Assembly: GCF_002288225.1 (NCBI RefSeq)
Contig: NZ_CP016777.1
Coordinates: forward strand, 744,001 to 808,000
Origin: Candidatus Planktophila dulcis
Lineage (GTDB): Bacteria > Actinomycetota > Actinomycetes > Nanopelagicales > Nanopelagicaceae
DNA: 64,000 nt
Direction: 5' to 3'
The stretch's first letter is position 1. Each line of letters begins with the position of its first letter. Shown here one piece after another: positions 8,903-17,743 of the stretch. Below the pieces are notes generated by a model. The model was not told where the DNA came from, searched no databases, and saw only the letters and a list, made by a program, of their open reading frames with translations. The position numbers were made by a program, and so were the translations under genes.

Positions 8903-9895
8903 ATGTCTAACGAGATCGAGCTCATTAAAGATCCAGGACTACCTGCTCACGTTCATCGCTCCACCGATACTGATCCAAAAGCTGCAGCACGCGCAGAGCG
9001 CCAAGTTGCAATTCTCTTTGCTCTCTCAGCACTCGGAACAATCATCCTCATCTATTCATACATCTTCATCAAAGATGATGTATTCGTCTTTATCCCAATC
9101 CTTGGTCAGACTCATCTTCAGCAATTGGGAATCGGCTTGGGAATGGCTCTTGCCCTCTTCTGCATTGGAGCAGGGCTAATTCACTGGGCTAAGACACTGA
9201 TGCCTGATGAAGAAGTAATTGCCCAACGCCATGAATTTAGGTCTGAAGATGAAGATCGGTCAGAATTTATTAAGACTGTAAAGGAAGGTGCGGCCGCCGC
9301 AGGTCTTGGTCGCCGTCCATTGATTAAAACCACACTGGGCGCAGCACTGGGTCTTTCGGCACTCTCCCCCATCCTTCTCTTGCGCGATTTGGGTCCACTT
9401 CCTAAAGATGATCTGAGCAAGACATCCTGGAAAGCGGGAACTCGTCTGGTCACTGATCCAGGAGATCGCCCGTTGCGTCCTGAAGATCTCGAAGTTGGAG
9501 CTGTTGCGCAGACTCTTCCAGAAATCGAAGCTGGTGCGCATCGCTCACTTGCAGATATCGGTAAAGATGCCGTGCTTCTTATTCGCCTTCGCCCTGAAGA
9601 GTTCAACCTTGATGCAGAGCGTCTTTCTTGGACTCATGAAGGAATCATCGCCTTCTCTAAGATTTGCTCACATATGGGATGTGCAGTTGCTCTCTATGAA
9701 CAGCAGACCAAGCACCTACTCTGCCCTTGCCATCAATCCACATTCGATGTGACGCGTGCTGCCAAAGTTATCTTTGGCCCATCTGCGCGACCTCTGCCAC
9801 AATTGGCCATCACAGTCGATGCCGATGGTTACCTCGTAGCCCAAGCACCATTTAATGAACCTGTTGGACCTAGTTTCTGGGAGCGCTCATCATGA
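8903..9895 (+). CDS. qcrA: Rieske iron-sulfur subunit of the bcc complex
   Basis: Passes electrons from menaquinol to cytochrome c. The 330 residues have three predicted membrane helices (around 35-56, 72-95 and 143-160), typical of the actinobacterial form, and a C-terminal Rieske domain. The 2Fe-2S ligands are Cys255 and His257 in CSHMGC and Cys274 and His277 in CPCHQS; Cys260 and Cys276 should form the stabilising disulfide. A long insert lies between the cluster halves and the C-terminus. The end overlaps qcrB by 4 bp (ATGA), so translation is coupled. Confidence 0.96.
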   Translation: MSNEIELIKDPGLPAHVHRSTDTDPKAAARAERQVAILFALSALGTIILIYSYIFIKDDVFVFIPILGQTHLQQLGIGLGMALALFCIGAGLIHWAKTLMPDEEVIAQRHEFRSEDEDRSEFIKTVKEGAAAAGLGRRPLIKTTLGAALGLSALSPILLLRDLGPLPKDDLSKTSWKAGTRLVTDPGDRPLRPEDLEVGAVAQTLPEIEAGAHRSLADIGKDAVLLIRLRPEEFNLDAERLSWTHEGIIAFSKICSHMGCAVALYEQQTKHLLCPCHQSTFDVTRAAKVIFGPSARPLPQLAITVDADGYLVAQAPFNEPVGPSFWERSS

Positions 9896-11481
9896 CAGCA
9901 CGCGAGAGAATCGCCGGTAACGTTGCAGGATATGTAGACGATCGCACAGGCGCCGCAAAGTGGATGAAGAAGAACCTCACCAAGGTCTTCCCAGACCACT
10001 GGTCATTCCTTCTCGGTGAAATTTGCTTGTACTCATTCGTGATTCTTCTTCTATCAGGAACATTTCTTACATTTTGGTTCGATCCTTCAATGCGCGAAGT
10101 TGTCTATGAAGGATCATATGAACCACTCAAGGGCCTAGAGATGTCTGCGGCCTATGCCTCAACTCTTGATATCTCATTCGAAGTTCGCGGCGGTCTCTTG
10201 ATGCGCCAAATTCACCACTGGGCAGCTCTAATCTTTATGGTTGGAATCGTTGTTCACTTGATGCGCGTCTACTTCACAGGTGCCTTCCGTAAGCCACGTG
10301 AATTTAACTGGATCATCGGTGTTGGACTTCTTACACTCGGTATCGTTGAAGGCTTCTTGGGTTACTCACTTCCTGATGACTTGCTCTCAGGAACAGGTAT
10401 CCGTATTGCTGAAGCAATAATTCAAGCGCTGCCACTTGTCGGTTCTTACCTTGCATTCTTTGCATTCGATGGAGCATTCCCTGGCACCGCATTTATTCCA
10501 CGTATCTACACCGTGCACGTACTTCTACTTCCAGGAATTTTCCTTGCACTGATTACCGTGCACTTGATGCTCGTCTGGTACCAGAAGCACACACAGTTCC
10601 CAGGTCCTGGTCGCACAGAGAAGAACGTTGTTGGCTATCCACTTATGCCTGTTTACATGGCTAAAGCTGGTGGCTTCTTCTTCATCGTCTTCGGTGTGAC
10701 AGCTTTCTTAGGTGCGGTTGCCTCCATTAACCCGATTTGGCTCTATGGCCCGTATACGCCAGGACAAGTCTCTGCAGGTTCCCAGCCTGACTGGTATATG
10801 GGTTGGCTCGATGGTTTAGTACGTATGGCACCGCCGATTGAGACACATGCCCTTGGCCACACCATCTCTTGGAATATCTTGATCCCAGGGCTGATCTTGC
10901 CTGGAATCATGTTTACAGGACTTGCTCTCTATCCATTTATTGAAAGTTGGGCTACGGGAGATAAGCGTGAACACCATCTCCTTGATCGCCCACGTAACAC
11001 ACCAAATCGCACCGCAATTGGCGTCATGGCTCTTACCTTCACACTTGTTTCACTGATCAATGGTGGTAACGACATTATTGCGACAACCTTTAATCTGACC
11101 ATTAATCAGATGATGTGGTTCTCTCGTATCGGCATCATTGTTTTGCCTCCTATCGCATTCATTATCACCAAGCGCCTCTGCCTTTCATTACAGCGCGCAG
11201 ATCGTGATCTTGTCTTGCACGGTCGCGAAACTGGACGCTTGGTGCGTATGCCAAGTGGTGAGTTTGTTGAAGTACATGAGCCAATCTCAGCTGAGAAGGC
11301 TTGGTTACTTACTTCCCACGAACAGCTTGCTCCTCTAGAACTTCCAGAGCATGATGCATCAGGTGTGCGTCGAGCAGGATTAATCAAGAACAAGATTCGC
11401 AATCGAGTCTCTCGTGCTGCTGCAGTTGCTGTTCCAAAGGCTACTGAGACTGAGCGTCGTGAACTCGAGGGCCATCACTAA
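9892..11481 (+). CDS. qcrB: Cytochrome b subunit of the bcc complex
   Basis: Membrane core of the menaquinol:cytochrome c oxidoreductase. The 529 residues include the first helix group with the heme-binding histidines (RQIHHWAALIF, VVHLMRVYFTG), GFLGYSLPDDLLSGTG, the second group (YTVHVLLLPG, ITVHLMLVWYQKH), and PDWYMGW at the quinol site, where mitochondrial proteins have PEWY. The long C-terminal extension after about residue 430 is usual in Actinobacteria. It ends the ctaE-qcrCAB operon and is followed 10 bp later by a strong hairpin terminator. Confidence 0.97.
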   Translation: MTARERIAGNVAGYVDDRTGAAKWMKKNLTKVFPDHWSFLLGEICLYSFVILLLSGTFLTFWFDPSMREVVYEGSYEPLKGLEMSAAYASTLDISFEVRGGLLMRQIHHWAALIFMVGIVVHLMRVYFTGAFRKPREFNWIIGVGLLTLGIVEGFLGYSLPDDLLSGTGIRIAEAIIQALPLVGSYLAFFAFDGAFPGTAFIPRIYTVHVLLLPGIFLALITVHLMLVWYQKHTQFPGPGRTEKNVVGYPLMPVYMAKAGGFFFIVFGVTAFLGAVASINPIWLYGPYTPGQVSAGSQPDWYMGWLDGLVRMAPPIETHALGHTISWNILIPGLILPGIMFTGLALYPFIESWATGDKREHHLLDRPRNTPNRTAIGVMALTFTLVSLINGGNDIIATTFNLTINQMMWFSRIGIIVLPPIAFIITKRLCLSLQRADRDLVLHGRETGRLVRMPSGEFVEVHEPISAEKAWLLTSHEQLAPLELPEHDASGVRRAGLIKNKIRNRVSRAAAVAVPKATETERRELEGHH

Positions 11482-11490
11482 GTAATTAAG

Positions 11491-11534
11491 AAATCGGCCC
11501 TGTCTTACACAATGTGAGCAGGGTCGATTTTTTT
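11491..11534 (+). terminator. Intrinsic terminator after qcrB
   Basis: AAATCGGCCCTG (11491-11502) pairs with CAGGGTCGATTT (11519-11530) with one G-U pair, and the loop region can pair further. A run of seven T follows from 11528. The facing aminotransferase gene ends at 11533, so the same hairpin probably serves the opposite strand, though with a weaker T-run. Confidence 0.85.
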
Positions 11535-12891
11535 ATGCACCTGTGTAGTGGTGAGCGATGCTTGCAAATGCTTGATCTAGAATCGCAAATCCTTCACGTA
11601 GTTCTGCCTCTGTGATGTTACATGGTGGGCAGATATGCATTCTGTTGTAATTATTAAAGGGGAACAGTCCCAGCTTCTTGCATGCAGCAACGAGCTCATT
11701 CATTCCAGGGCTAGATGCCCCGTAAGGAGCAAGAGGCGCTCTCGTTGCTCGGTCAGTAACGAGATCGAGCGCCCAGAAGACACCCTTACCGCGAATCTCA
11801 CCGATCACTTTATGTTTCGCCATCAAATCTTCAAGCAGTGGCTTGATGACCTTCTCCCCCATGAGCGCTGCATTTTCAACAATCTTCTCATCAGCCATCA
11901 CATCGAGTGTGGCAACGGCTGCAGCAGTTGCAAGTGGATGGCCACTGTAGGTAAGTCCTCCAGGAAATACGCGATCATTAAATGTTGCAGCTATCTCATC
12001 GCTGATGATGACGCCGCCTAGTGGCACATAACCGCTATTAACACCCTTGGCAAAGACGATGAGATCAGGCTCTGCTGCAGAGTGTTGGTAGGCAAACCAT
12101 TTACCGGTTCGACCAAAGCCTGACATGACTTCATCGGCAATCCATTTAATTCCGTATTTATCGCAGAGCGCTCGAACACCCTCAAGATAGCCAACGGGTG
12201 GAACGAGAACACCTGCAGTGCCGACAACTGATTCAATCAGAATCGCAGCAATTGTTGTGGCGCCTTCAAAGATGATGACTTGTTCAAGATGCTCGAGTGC
12301 GCGCTTGCACTCTTCTTCCTCACTCTTTGCCCAGAAGGCTGAGCGATAGAGGTAGGGACCAAAGAAGTGAATGTGGCCATAGGCATATTCATTAGGCCAT
12401 CTGCGTGGATCACCCGTTGATGCAATCGCAGCTGTGGTGTTGCCGTGATAGCTGCGATAGAAAGAGAGGATTTTATGTCGATGGGTATGAATACGCGCCA
12501 AACGAATGGCGTTTTCCACGCCATCTGCTCCACCATTGGTGAAGAAAACCTTATTGTGATGAGAGCCGGCGCGGGCAGTGATGCGCTTTGCCGCTTCTCC
12601 TCGCGCCTCATTGGCGTGTTGTGGAGCGACTGTTGTGTAGAGACCGGCTTGCTCTTGAATCGCCTTAATCACCTTAGGGTGTTGATGGCCAATATTTGTA
12701 AAGACTAATTGACTAGAGAAATCCAGATACTTATTGCCATCGTAATCCCAGAAGTAGCTTCCTTCTCCCCCTGCAACAGGTAGCGGTGAAATCTGAGCCT
12801 GTGCCGACCATGAATGAAATACATAGGAGCGATCAAGGTCAAAGACCTCTTTGCCACGAGCTGGATCTGCAGGAGGTTGAGTCATAGCCAT
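11533..12891 (-). CDS. Class III PLP aminotransferase (omega-amino acid type)
   Basis: Transfers an amino group from an omega-amino acid or amine to pyruvate or 2-oxoglutarate; cytosolic. The 452 residues carry FFTNGGADGVENAIRLAR (phosphate-binding region), SYHGNTTAA, the aspartate that holds the pyridine nitrogen (Asp253 in IADEVMSGFGRTG), and the PLP lysine Lys282 in VFAKGVNSGYVP. YSGHPLATAAA is another family block. The sequence resembles beta-alanine/taurine:pyruvate aminotransferases, but the substrate is not determined. The start may be ATG 12891 or ATG 12885. It follows an EamA exporter by 31 bp and may be the last gene of the ctaC transcript. Confidence 0.88.
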   Translation of the reverse strand: MAMTQPPADPARGKEVFDLDRSYVFHSWSAQAQISPLPVAGGEGSYFWDYDGNKYLDFSSQLVFTNIGHQHPKVIKAIQEQAGLYTTVAPQHANEARGEAAKRITARAGSHHNKVFFTNGGADGVENAIRLARIHTHRHKILSFYRSYHGNTTAAIASTGDPRRWPNEYAYGHIHFFGPYLYRSAFWAKSEEEECKRALEHLEQVIIFEGATTIAAILIESVVGTAGVLVPPVGYLEGVRALCDKYGIKWIADEVMSGFGRTGKWFAYQHSAAEPDLIVFAKGVNSGYVPLGGVIISDEIAATFNDRVFPGGLTYSGHPLATAAAVATLDVMADEKIVENAALMGEKVIKPLLEDLMAKHKVIGEIRGKGVFWALDLVTDRATRAPLAPYGASSPGMNELVAACKKLGLFPFNNYNRMHICPPCNITEAELREGFAILDQAFASIAHHYTGA

Positions 12892-12922
12892 ATCTAATCA
12901 GTTAATGCAGAAAAATGTGAGT

Positions 12923-13786
12923 CTATGAACGAATGACCAGGGCCACTCCAAGGGCGGTCATCACAATTCCAATTACGCCAAGAGGTGTCACGGTCTCACC
13001 GAAGAGAATGAAAGCTTGCAATACTGCCATCGGTGGAACGAGATAGAGCAGACTTGAAACTTTCGCAGCCGAACCTCTATTGAGCAACCAGAGTAAAAGT
13101 AGTACCGCTGCAATCGATGTGACAAGGACTGCCCACGCCATGGTCCAGAAAGAGGTGTGGGTAAGTTCAAAGCGCGTTCTTCCTCTCACAATTGAAATGA
13201 GAAGTAATCCCACCCCAGCGATTGCAAATTGATAGGTAGTTCCAATCAGCAGTGGAATGGAGTGGCCAATCTTCTTCTGAAGCAGTGTTGCAACCGTGCT
13301 ACCCGCAAGTGCAAGAAAGAGGAAGAGCAATGATTCTGTTGTGAAACCCTCTGCCTTCGAAAGCTTGGGTAGGACGACGAGAAATACGCCGAGTAACCCA
13401 AAGATCAGACCAGTAACCTGTCTGCGCGTGAGCGGTTCACTCAGTAAGCGCACTGCAAGGAGAGAGACAACGATTGGTTGCATGCTGGTAATCACTGATG
13501 ACAGGCCAGCTGGTGCTCCTAGCTCGATTGCATACCAAACACCAGCTAGATAAAAACCATGCAGTGCAATACCTATGGCGAGGGAAGCGCGAAGATCTGC
13601 ACGAGAAAGTGTGAGCGGCTGACGAAGTGCGGCAGTGAGAACGAAGAGGATGAAAGCTGCAAGAATGAGTCGAATCGCTAGAAAGAAGAGTGAGTCAGCA
13701 TCTTCAAATCCATATTTAGCAACAACAAAGCCTGAACTCCAGATAAGGATAAATATCCAAGGAGCGGCGCCCACTATCTTCTTCAT
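12923..13786 (-). CDS. EamA/DMT-family transporter
   Basis: A 287-residue integral membrane protein with about ten hydrophobic helices arranged as two EamA repeats. It opens with WIFILIWSSGFVVAKYGF, the usual DMT start, and the second half ends in VLQAFILFGETVTPLG. Members export amino acids, nucleotides or other small metabolites; the substrate is unknown. It sits between ctaF (22 bp) and the aminotransferase (31 bp) on the same strand, so it may move a metabolite linked to that enzyme; this is inference only. Confidence 0.85.
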   Translation of the reverse strand: MKKIVGAAPWIFILIWSSGFVVAKYGFEDADSLFFLAIRLILAAFILFVLTAALRQPLTLSRADLRASLAIGIALHGFYLAGVWYAIELGAPAGLSSVITSMQPIVVSLLAVRLLSEPLTRRQVTGLIFGLLGVFLVVLPKLSKAEGFTTESLLFLFLALAGSTVATLLQKKIGHSIPLLIGTTYQFAIAGVGLLLISIVRGRTRFELTHTSFWTMAWAVLVTSIAAVLLLLWLLNRGSAAKVSSLLYLVPPMAVLQAFILFGETVTPLGVIGIVMTALGVALVIRS

Positions 13787-13808
13787 AGGCGTTTAGAACA
13801 AGAAATCG

Positions 13809-14213
13809 TTAGTGGGAGCTTTGAGAAATTGGCTTCTCGTACTCAGTCACCATTCCGATAATGCTGATGACCAAAGCCCCTAGCGAGATCAGTGTTAACC
13901 ACCATCCGATGATCAGACCTAGCCCCATCGCTGTGGCACTAAAGGCAACAGGAAGTGGCCACCAAGAGTGTGGGCTATAGAAACCAAGTTCACCCGCATC
14001 ATCTGCGATCTCTGCTTCAAGATTGTCAGATGGAATATCAAAGCCGATGCGCTTTTGAGTAAACCAGAGATAGAAACCCACCATGCCTGCAAGACATGCG
14101 GCAAGAATCATTCCCGTAATACCAACGGCTTCGCCACCGACCACATAGTAAATAACAGCCATCGCAACATAGAAGATTGAAAGTCCTGAAAAGAGTTTCC
14201 AATTAGCCTTCAT
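13809..14213 (-). CDS. ctaF: Cytochrome c oxidase subunit IV, actinobacterial type
   Basis: Small membrane subunit of the aa3 oxidase found in Actinobacteria. The 134 residues have four hydrophobic helices, the first two near the N-terminus (FSGLSIFYVAMAVIYYVVGG and MILAACLAGMVGFYLWF). After a short acidic loop comes the family block GFYSPHSWWPLPVA. It starts 2 bp after the ctaD stop and so belongs to ctaC-ctaD-ctaF. Its role is structural; no metal ligands are expected. Confidence 0.92.
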   Translation of the reverse strand: MKANWKLFSGLSIFYVAMAVIYYVVGGEAVGITGMILAACLAGMVGFYLWFTQKRIGFDIPSDNLEAEIADDAGELGFYSPHSWWPLPVAFSATAMGLGLIIGWWLTLISLGALVISIIGMVTEYEKPISQSSH

Positions 14214-14215
14214 GA

Positions 14216-15874
14216 TTAGTGACCTTCTGTCTTAATGTGTGGGTGGTGCAGATCAAATGCTGGGCGCTCTGAACGAATACGCGGCATAGATGTGAAGTTA
14301 TGGCGCGGTGGAGGACATGATGTTGCCCATTCAAGGGATGCTCCATAGCCCCAAGGATCATCGACTTCAACCTTAGGAGATTTACGAGTAATCCAGACGT
14401 TGACAAAGAACGGAATCATGGAGAGTGCAAGAAGGAAAGATCCAACGGTTGAGATCATGTTCATCTCTGTAAACCCATCAGTTGCTAAATAATCTGCATA
14501 GCGACGAGGGAAGCCCTTAATTCCAAGCCAGTGCTGGATAAGGAATGTGAGGTGGAATCCGAAGAAGAGTGTCCAGAAGTGAATCTTTCCAAGGCGCTCA
14601 TTGAGCATGCGGCCTGTGAACTTTGGCCACCAGAAGTAGAAGCCTGCAAACATTGCAAAGACCACTGTTCCAAAGAGTACGTAGTGGAAGTGTGCTACTA
14701 CGAAGTAAGACGCAGAGACTGCAAAATCAAGCGGTGGTGAAGCCAAGATGATTCCTGTAATTCCACCGAAGAGGAACGTGACTAGAAAGCCCATAACCCA
14801 CAACATCGGAGTCTCAAAGGTGACGTGGCCACGCCACATTGTTCCGATCCAGTTGAAGAATTTCACACCTGTTGGAACACCGATAAGGAATGTCATAAAT
14901 GAGAAGAATGGAAGAAGTACTTTGCCCGTTGCGAACAAGTGGTGTGCCCACACCGCAACAGAGAGAGCTGAGATTGCAATAGTTGCAGCAATCAGACCCT
15001 TGTAACCAAAGATTGGTTTGCGACTAAAGACAGGCAAGATCTCTGTTGCAATTCCAAAGAATGGAAGCGCCAAGATATATACCTCGGGGTGTCCGAAGAA
15101 CCAGAACAAGTGTTGCCACAACATAGCTCCACCATTGGCCGGATCAAAGATATGCGTGCCAAAGAGGCGATCTGATTCAAGTCCAAGAAGTGCTGCAGCA
15201 AGCGGTGGGAATGCAAGCAATACAAGAATCGATGTCAACAATACGTTCCACGAGAAGATCGACATACGGAACATCGTCATTCCAGGTGCGCGCATGGTGA
15301 AGATAGTTGTAATGAAGTTAACGCCACCAAGAATTGTTCCAAGACCTGAAATGGTCAGTCCCATCACCCAGAGATCGCCACCGATTCCTGGTGAGTATGT
15401 TGAGTTAGCAAGAGGTGCGTATGCAGTCCAACCGAAAGATGCAGCTCCACCAGGAGTTAAAAACCCGATAGTTGCTTCGATAGAACCAAAGAAGTAGAGC
15501 CAGTAAGAGAGCATGTTAAGACGTGGGAATGCCACATCTGCAGCTCCAATTTGCAGAGGCATAATCACATTGGCAAAACCAACGAAGAGTGGCGTTGCAA
15601 ACATCAAAAGCATGATGGTTCCGTGCATTGTGAAAATCTGGTTGTACTGCTCATTGCTCCAGAACTGCATACCTGGGCGGGTTAGTTCAATACGAAGGAG
15701 CAGCGCTAGCAGCCCACCGATAAGGAACCATGCAAATGAAGTCGCGAGATAGAGGTAACCGATGCGCTTATGGTCTGTTGAAGTAATCGTCTTAACAAAC
15801 TGACTACCCCATGAAGTCTTCTGCACACCTTGGCGAGGAGCTGCAATGGTTGGACGTTCTGCAAATGTTGTCAT
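14216..15874 (-). CDS. ctaD: Cytochrome c oxidase subunit I
   Basis: Catalytic core of the aa3 oxidase, holding heme a, heme a3 and CuB and reducing oxygen while pumping protons. In 552 residues the ligands can be placed: His84 (heme a, FTMHGTIM), His262 with the cross-linked Tyr266 (GHPEVY), His311 and His312 (WAHHLF) for CuB, and His395 and His397 ([10 protein letters not shown]) for the two hemes. About twelve membrane helices are visible. Its ATG overlaps the ctaC stop (TAATG), so the two are translationally coupled. Confidence 0.97.
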   Translation of the reverse strand: MTTFAERPTIAAPRQGVQKTSWGSQFVKTITSTDHKRIGYLYLATSFAWFLIGGLLALLLRIELTRPGMQFWSNEQYNQIFTMHGTIMLLMFATPLFVGFANVIMPLQIGAADVAFPRLNMLSYWLYFFGSIEATIGFLTPGGAASFGWTAYAPLANSTYSPGIGGDLWVMGLTISGLGTILGGVNFITTIFTMRAPGMTMFRMSIFSWNVLLTSILVLLAFPPLAAALLGLESDRLFGTHIFDPANGGAMLWQHLFWFFGHPEVYILALPFFGIATEILPVFSRKPIFGYKGLIAATIAISALSVAVWAHHLFATGKVLLPFFSFMTFLIGVPTGVKFFNWIGTMWRGHVTFETPMLWVMGFLVTFLFGGITGIILASPPLDFAVSASYFVVAHFHYVLFGTVVFAMFAGFYFWWPKFTGRMLNERLGKIHFWTLFFGFHLTFLIQHWLGIKGFPRRYADYLATDGFTEMNMISTVGSFLLALSMIPFFVNVWITRKSPKVEVDDPWGYGASLEWATSCPPPRHNFTSMPRIRSERPAFDLHHPHIKTEGH

Positions 15875-16638
15875 TATGCGCTCGCCTTCAGTGAGTCAAG
15901 ATATTTCTGGTAATTCTCAGGGGTAACTACTTTGACCTTAAAGAGCATTTGTGAGTGATTGCGTCCGCAGAGAATGTTGCAGCGTCCTGGGAACTCACCC
16001 AATTTATTTGCGGTGAACTGAAGTTGATTAGTCTCACCAGGCAAGTTCTGCATCTGAATCATAAAAGCTGGGATCCAGAAGCCGTGAACTACATCATTAG
16101 CGGTCAGAGTGAAGCGAACCTTCTCGCCTTGAGGAACATAAAGAGTCGGTGGATTTGCAGGAGTACCAGTTACTACTGCCTTCTCACCAGCTTCAGGATA
16201 AGTAAATTGCCAAGACCACTGAAAACCTTCAACAGAAATTTCGTGCTTGACCGGAGATGTCTTATCAATAATCTTGTCCTGCTTAACTGCAGTGAAGTAG
16301 AACATCACGGCAACAATTGCAAAGGGAATTACTGTGTAGAGAATTTCAACAGGAATGTTGTACTGAGTCTGCTTAGGAAATTCACCCTTGCTTGCTTTGG
16401 CGCGATGAAATACCGCTGGCCACAAAATGAGAACGAGGGTAATGACACCTACGACTCCCCCTGCAATCCATGCGCCTTGCCACAGTGAGAGTGAGATGTC
16501 GTTGACACTTGATACTCCCTTAGGAAAACCCATCCCCGAAATGTCATTGGAATTTAAAGAGCATCCTGTTAAGAAAGCTGGGGCAAGGAGAGCCGCTGCT
16601 CGGACAAAGCGCTTTCTGCGCGGTGCGTGAGAAGACAT
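15874..16638 (-). CDS. ctaC: Cytochrome c oxidase subunit II (lipoprotein, CuA)
   Basis: Takes electrons from cytochrome c through its dinuclear CuA centre on the outer face of the membrane. From ATG 16638 the protein has a lipoprotein signal with lipobox LTGC (Cys26), two membrane helices (around residues 52-75 and 100-122), and a cupredoxin domain. CuA ligands are seen in [10 protein letters not shown] and in the motif [13 protein letters not shown] (CxxxC, His, Met). The frame extends 67 codons upstream, but that part overlaps the divergent gene and lacks a signal sequence. A TATCCT hexamer 6 nt before ATG 16638 supports this start. Confidence 0.96.
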   Translation of the reverse strand: MSSHAPRRKRFVRAAALLAPAFLTGCSLNSNDISGMGFPKGVSSVNDISLSLWQGAWIAGGVVGVITLVLILWPAVFHRAKASKGEFPKQTQYNIPVEILYTVIPFAIVAVMFYFTAVKQDKIIDKTSPVKHEISVEGFQWSWQFTYPEAGEKAVVTGTPANPPTLYVPQGEKVRFTLTANDVVHGFWIPAFMIQMQNLPGETNQLQFTANKLGEFPGRCNILCGRNHSQMLFKVKVVTPENYQKYLDSLKASA

Positions 16639-16644
16639 GGGGTA

Positions 16645-16650
16645 AGGATA
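16645..16650 (-). promoter_or_regulatory. -10-like TATCCT of the ctaCDF operon (leaderless geometry)
   Basis: TATCCT on the minus strand, 6 nt before the ctaC ATG at 16638. It faces away from the TAGCGT at 16684-16689 of the divergent gene, so the two promoters share a 58-bp gap. Confidence 0.55.
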
Positions 16651-16683
16651 GTGGCGCGATGTGCATGCGCTCGCCCGAGCGAG

Positions 16684-16689
16684 TAGCGT
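16684..16689 (+). promoter_or_regulatory. -10-like TAGCGT of the class V aminotransferase homologue
   Basis: TAGCGT followed by 7 nt and GTG 16697. It favours this GTG over the upstream in-frame GTG at 16661. Confidence 0.45.
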
Positions 16690-16696
16690 TGATTCG

Positions 16697-17743
16697 GTGG
16701 TTCGTGTCACAGGAAATTTCGCCTCTGAGGGCCCTCTCCACCCTGCCGCCAGAGAGGCTCTACTCGCGGCTTTTGACCAAGGTTGGGCAGATCCCAAGAA
16801 GCTTTCCCAGAGTTCATCTAAGGCTGCAATTCTTCGCAATCACGGCCTTGAAACTATCTCCACCCGATTAGGCATTCCAGCAGATTCGATCGAAGTGTTG
16901 GGCGAGCCATCCTTGGGCCACTACCTCTCTATCGCAGGTCTACTTCAGGAATCTTCCACCCTTGCATATTCAGCAATCGATAAAGGAAAAATCCGAGCCA
17001 TCGCGCGATCTCGCACATCGCAGGTCTTAGAACTTGCCGTGAATTCCGCCGGAGCCATTCAAGGGCTCAGTGGAATATCCCATGGTGCTGTGCTCTCTCT
17101 GCAGTTGGCCAATGGTGAAACGGGAATTATTCAAGATGGCCTCCCATCCATCTCAGAGAATGTGCCGATTGCAATCGATGCAACAGCATCTGGTCCTCGA
17201 GTTCCTCTGCCAGATCGTTGGAGTACGGCCCACTTTGATGCAGCATCGTGGGGCGGCCCTAGTGGTCTTGCGATCATGGCTATAAGAAACCGTTCACAGT
17301 TCTCTTATCCCCTACCGCGCATCGCCCCCATCAGCTCCCCCGGTAGTTACTCACTTCCACTTTTGATTGCATCCGCCGTTGCTCTTGAAAACTTCACTCA
17401 AGAATCACCTTCTCTTCGCGAGTTTGCAGTTGCTCAATTATCGAAGATTGATGGCGTGCATCTTGTGGGGCCACAATCACCTGCAATGCCCCATCTGCTC
17501 TCACTCATAGCAGCAAACGTCTCCGGTGAGAATGTAGTCAGAGAGTTAGCTGCGCAAGGTATTGATGTTGACTCAGGGTCAGCATGTTCGGCTGAAGATC
17601 TACAGCCCAGCCATGTATTAGCTGCGATGGGTTATGAGACCAACGGCCATATTCGCCTCACTATGCACAACGGAATAACAGAGGCTGAAATTGCCAGCTT
17701 GGTTACAGCTCTTTCAGGAGTACTTCAAAAATTACGCGGGTAG
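16697..17743 (+). CDS. Class V aminotransferase / cysteine desulfurase homologue lacking the PLP lysine
   Basis: A 348-residue NifS-fold protein. Family blocks are clear: PLHPAAREALLAAF at the N-terminus, LANGETGIIQD (the desulfurase NNETG region), IDATASGPRVPLP (the pyridine Asp), and SGSACSAEDLQPSHVLAAMG with Cys297 at the catalytic desulfurase position. However, the segment aligning with the usual SAHK-GGPKG loop reads DAASWGGPSG, so Ser184 stands where PLP-binding Lys is expected. Normal PLP catalysis is therefore doubtful. It is divergent from ctaC, a position where Actinobacteria often keep a NifS-like gene. GTG 16661 is an alternative start. The 3' end overlaps adoK by 12 bp. Confidence 0.8.
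   Translation: MVRVTGNFASEGPLHPAAREALLAAFDQGWADPKKLSQSSSKAAILRNHGLETISTRLGIPADSIEVLGEPSLGHYLSIAGLLQESSTLAYSAIDKGKIRAIARSRTSQVLELAVNSAGAIQGLSGISHGAVLSLQLANGETGIIQDGLPSISENVPIAIDATASGPRVPLPDRWSTAHFDAASWGGPSGLAIMAIRNRSQFSYPLPRIAPISSPGSYSLPLLIASAVALENFTQESPSLREFAVAQLSKIDGVHLVGPQSPAMPHLLSLIAANVSGENVVRELAAQGIDVDSGSACSAEDLQPSHVLAAMGYETNGHIRLTMHNGITEAEIASLVTALSGVLQKLRG

Noticed and set aside
15018-15497. A long open frame antisense to ctaD, and similar antisense frames in hutH, pepA and the lipA region
   Set aside because: They are reverse-strand shadows of strongly conserved genes, with no family similarity or start signals.
16639-16839. 67-codon extension of ctaC
   Set aside because: It overlaps the divergent gene; the lipoprotein signal and the TATCCT hexamer both point to ATG 16638.
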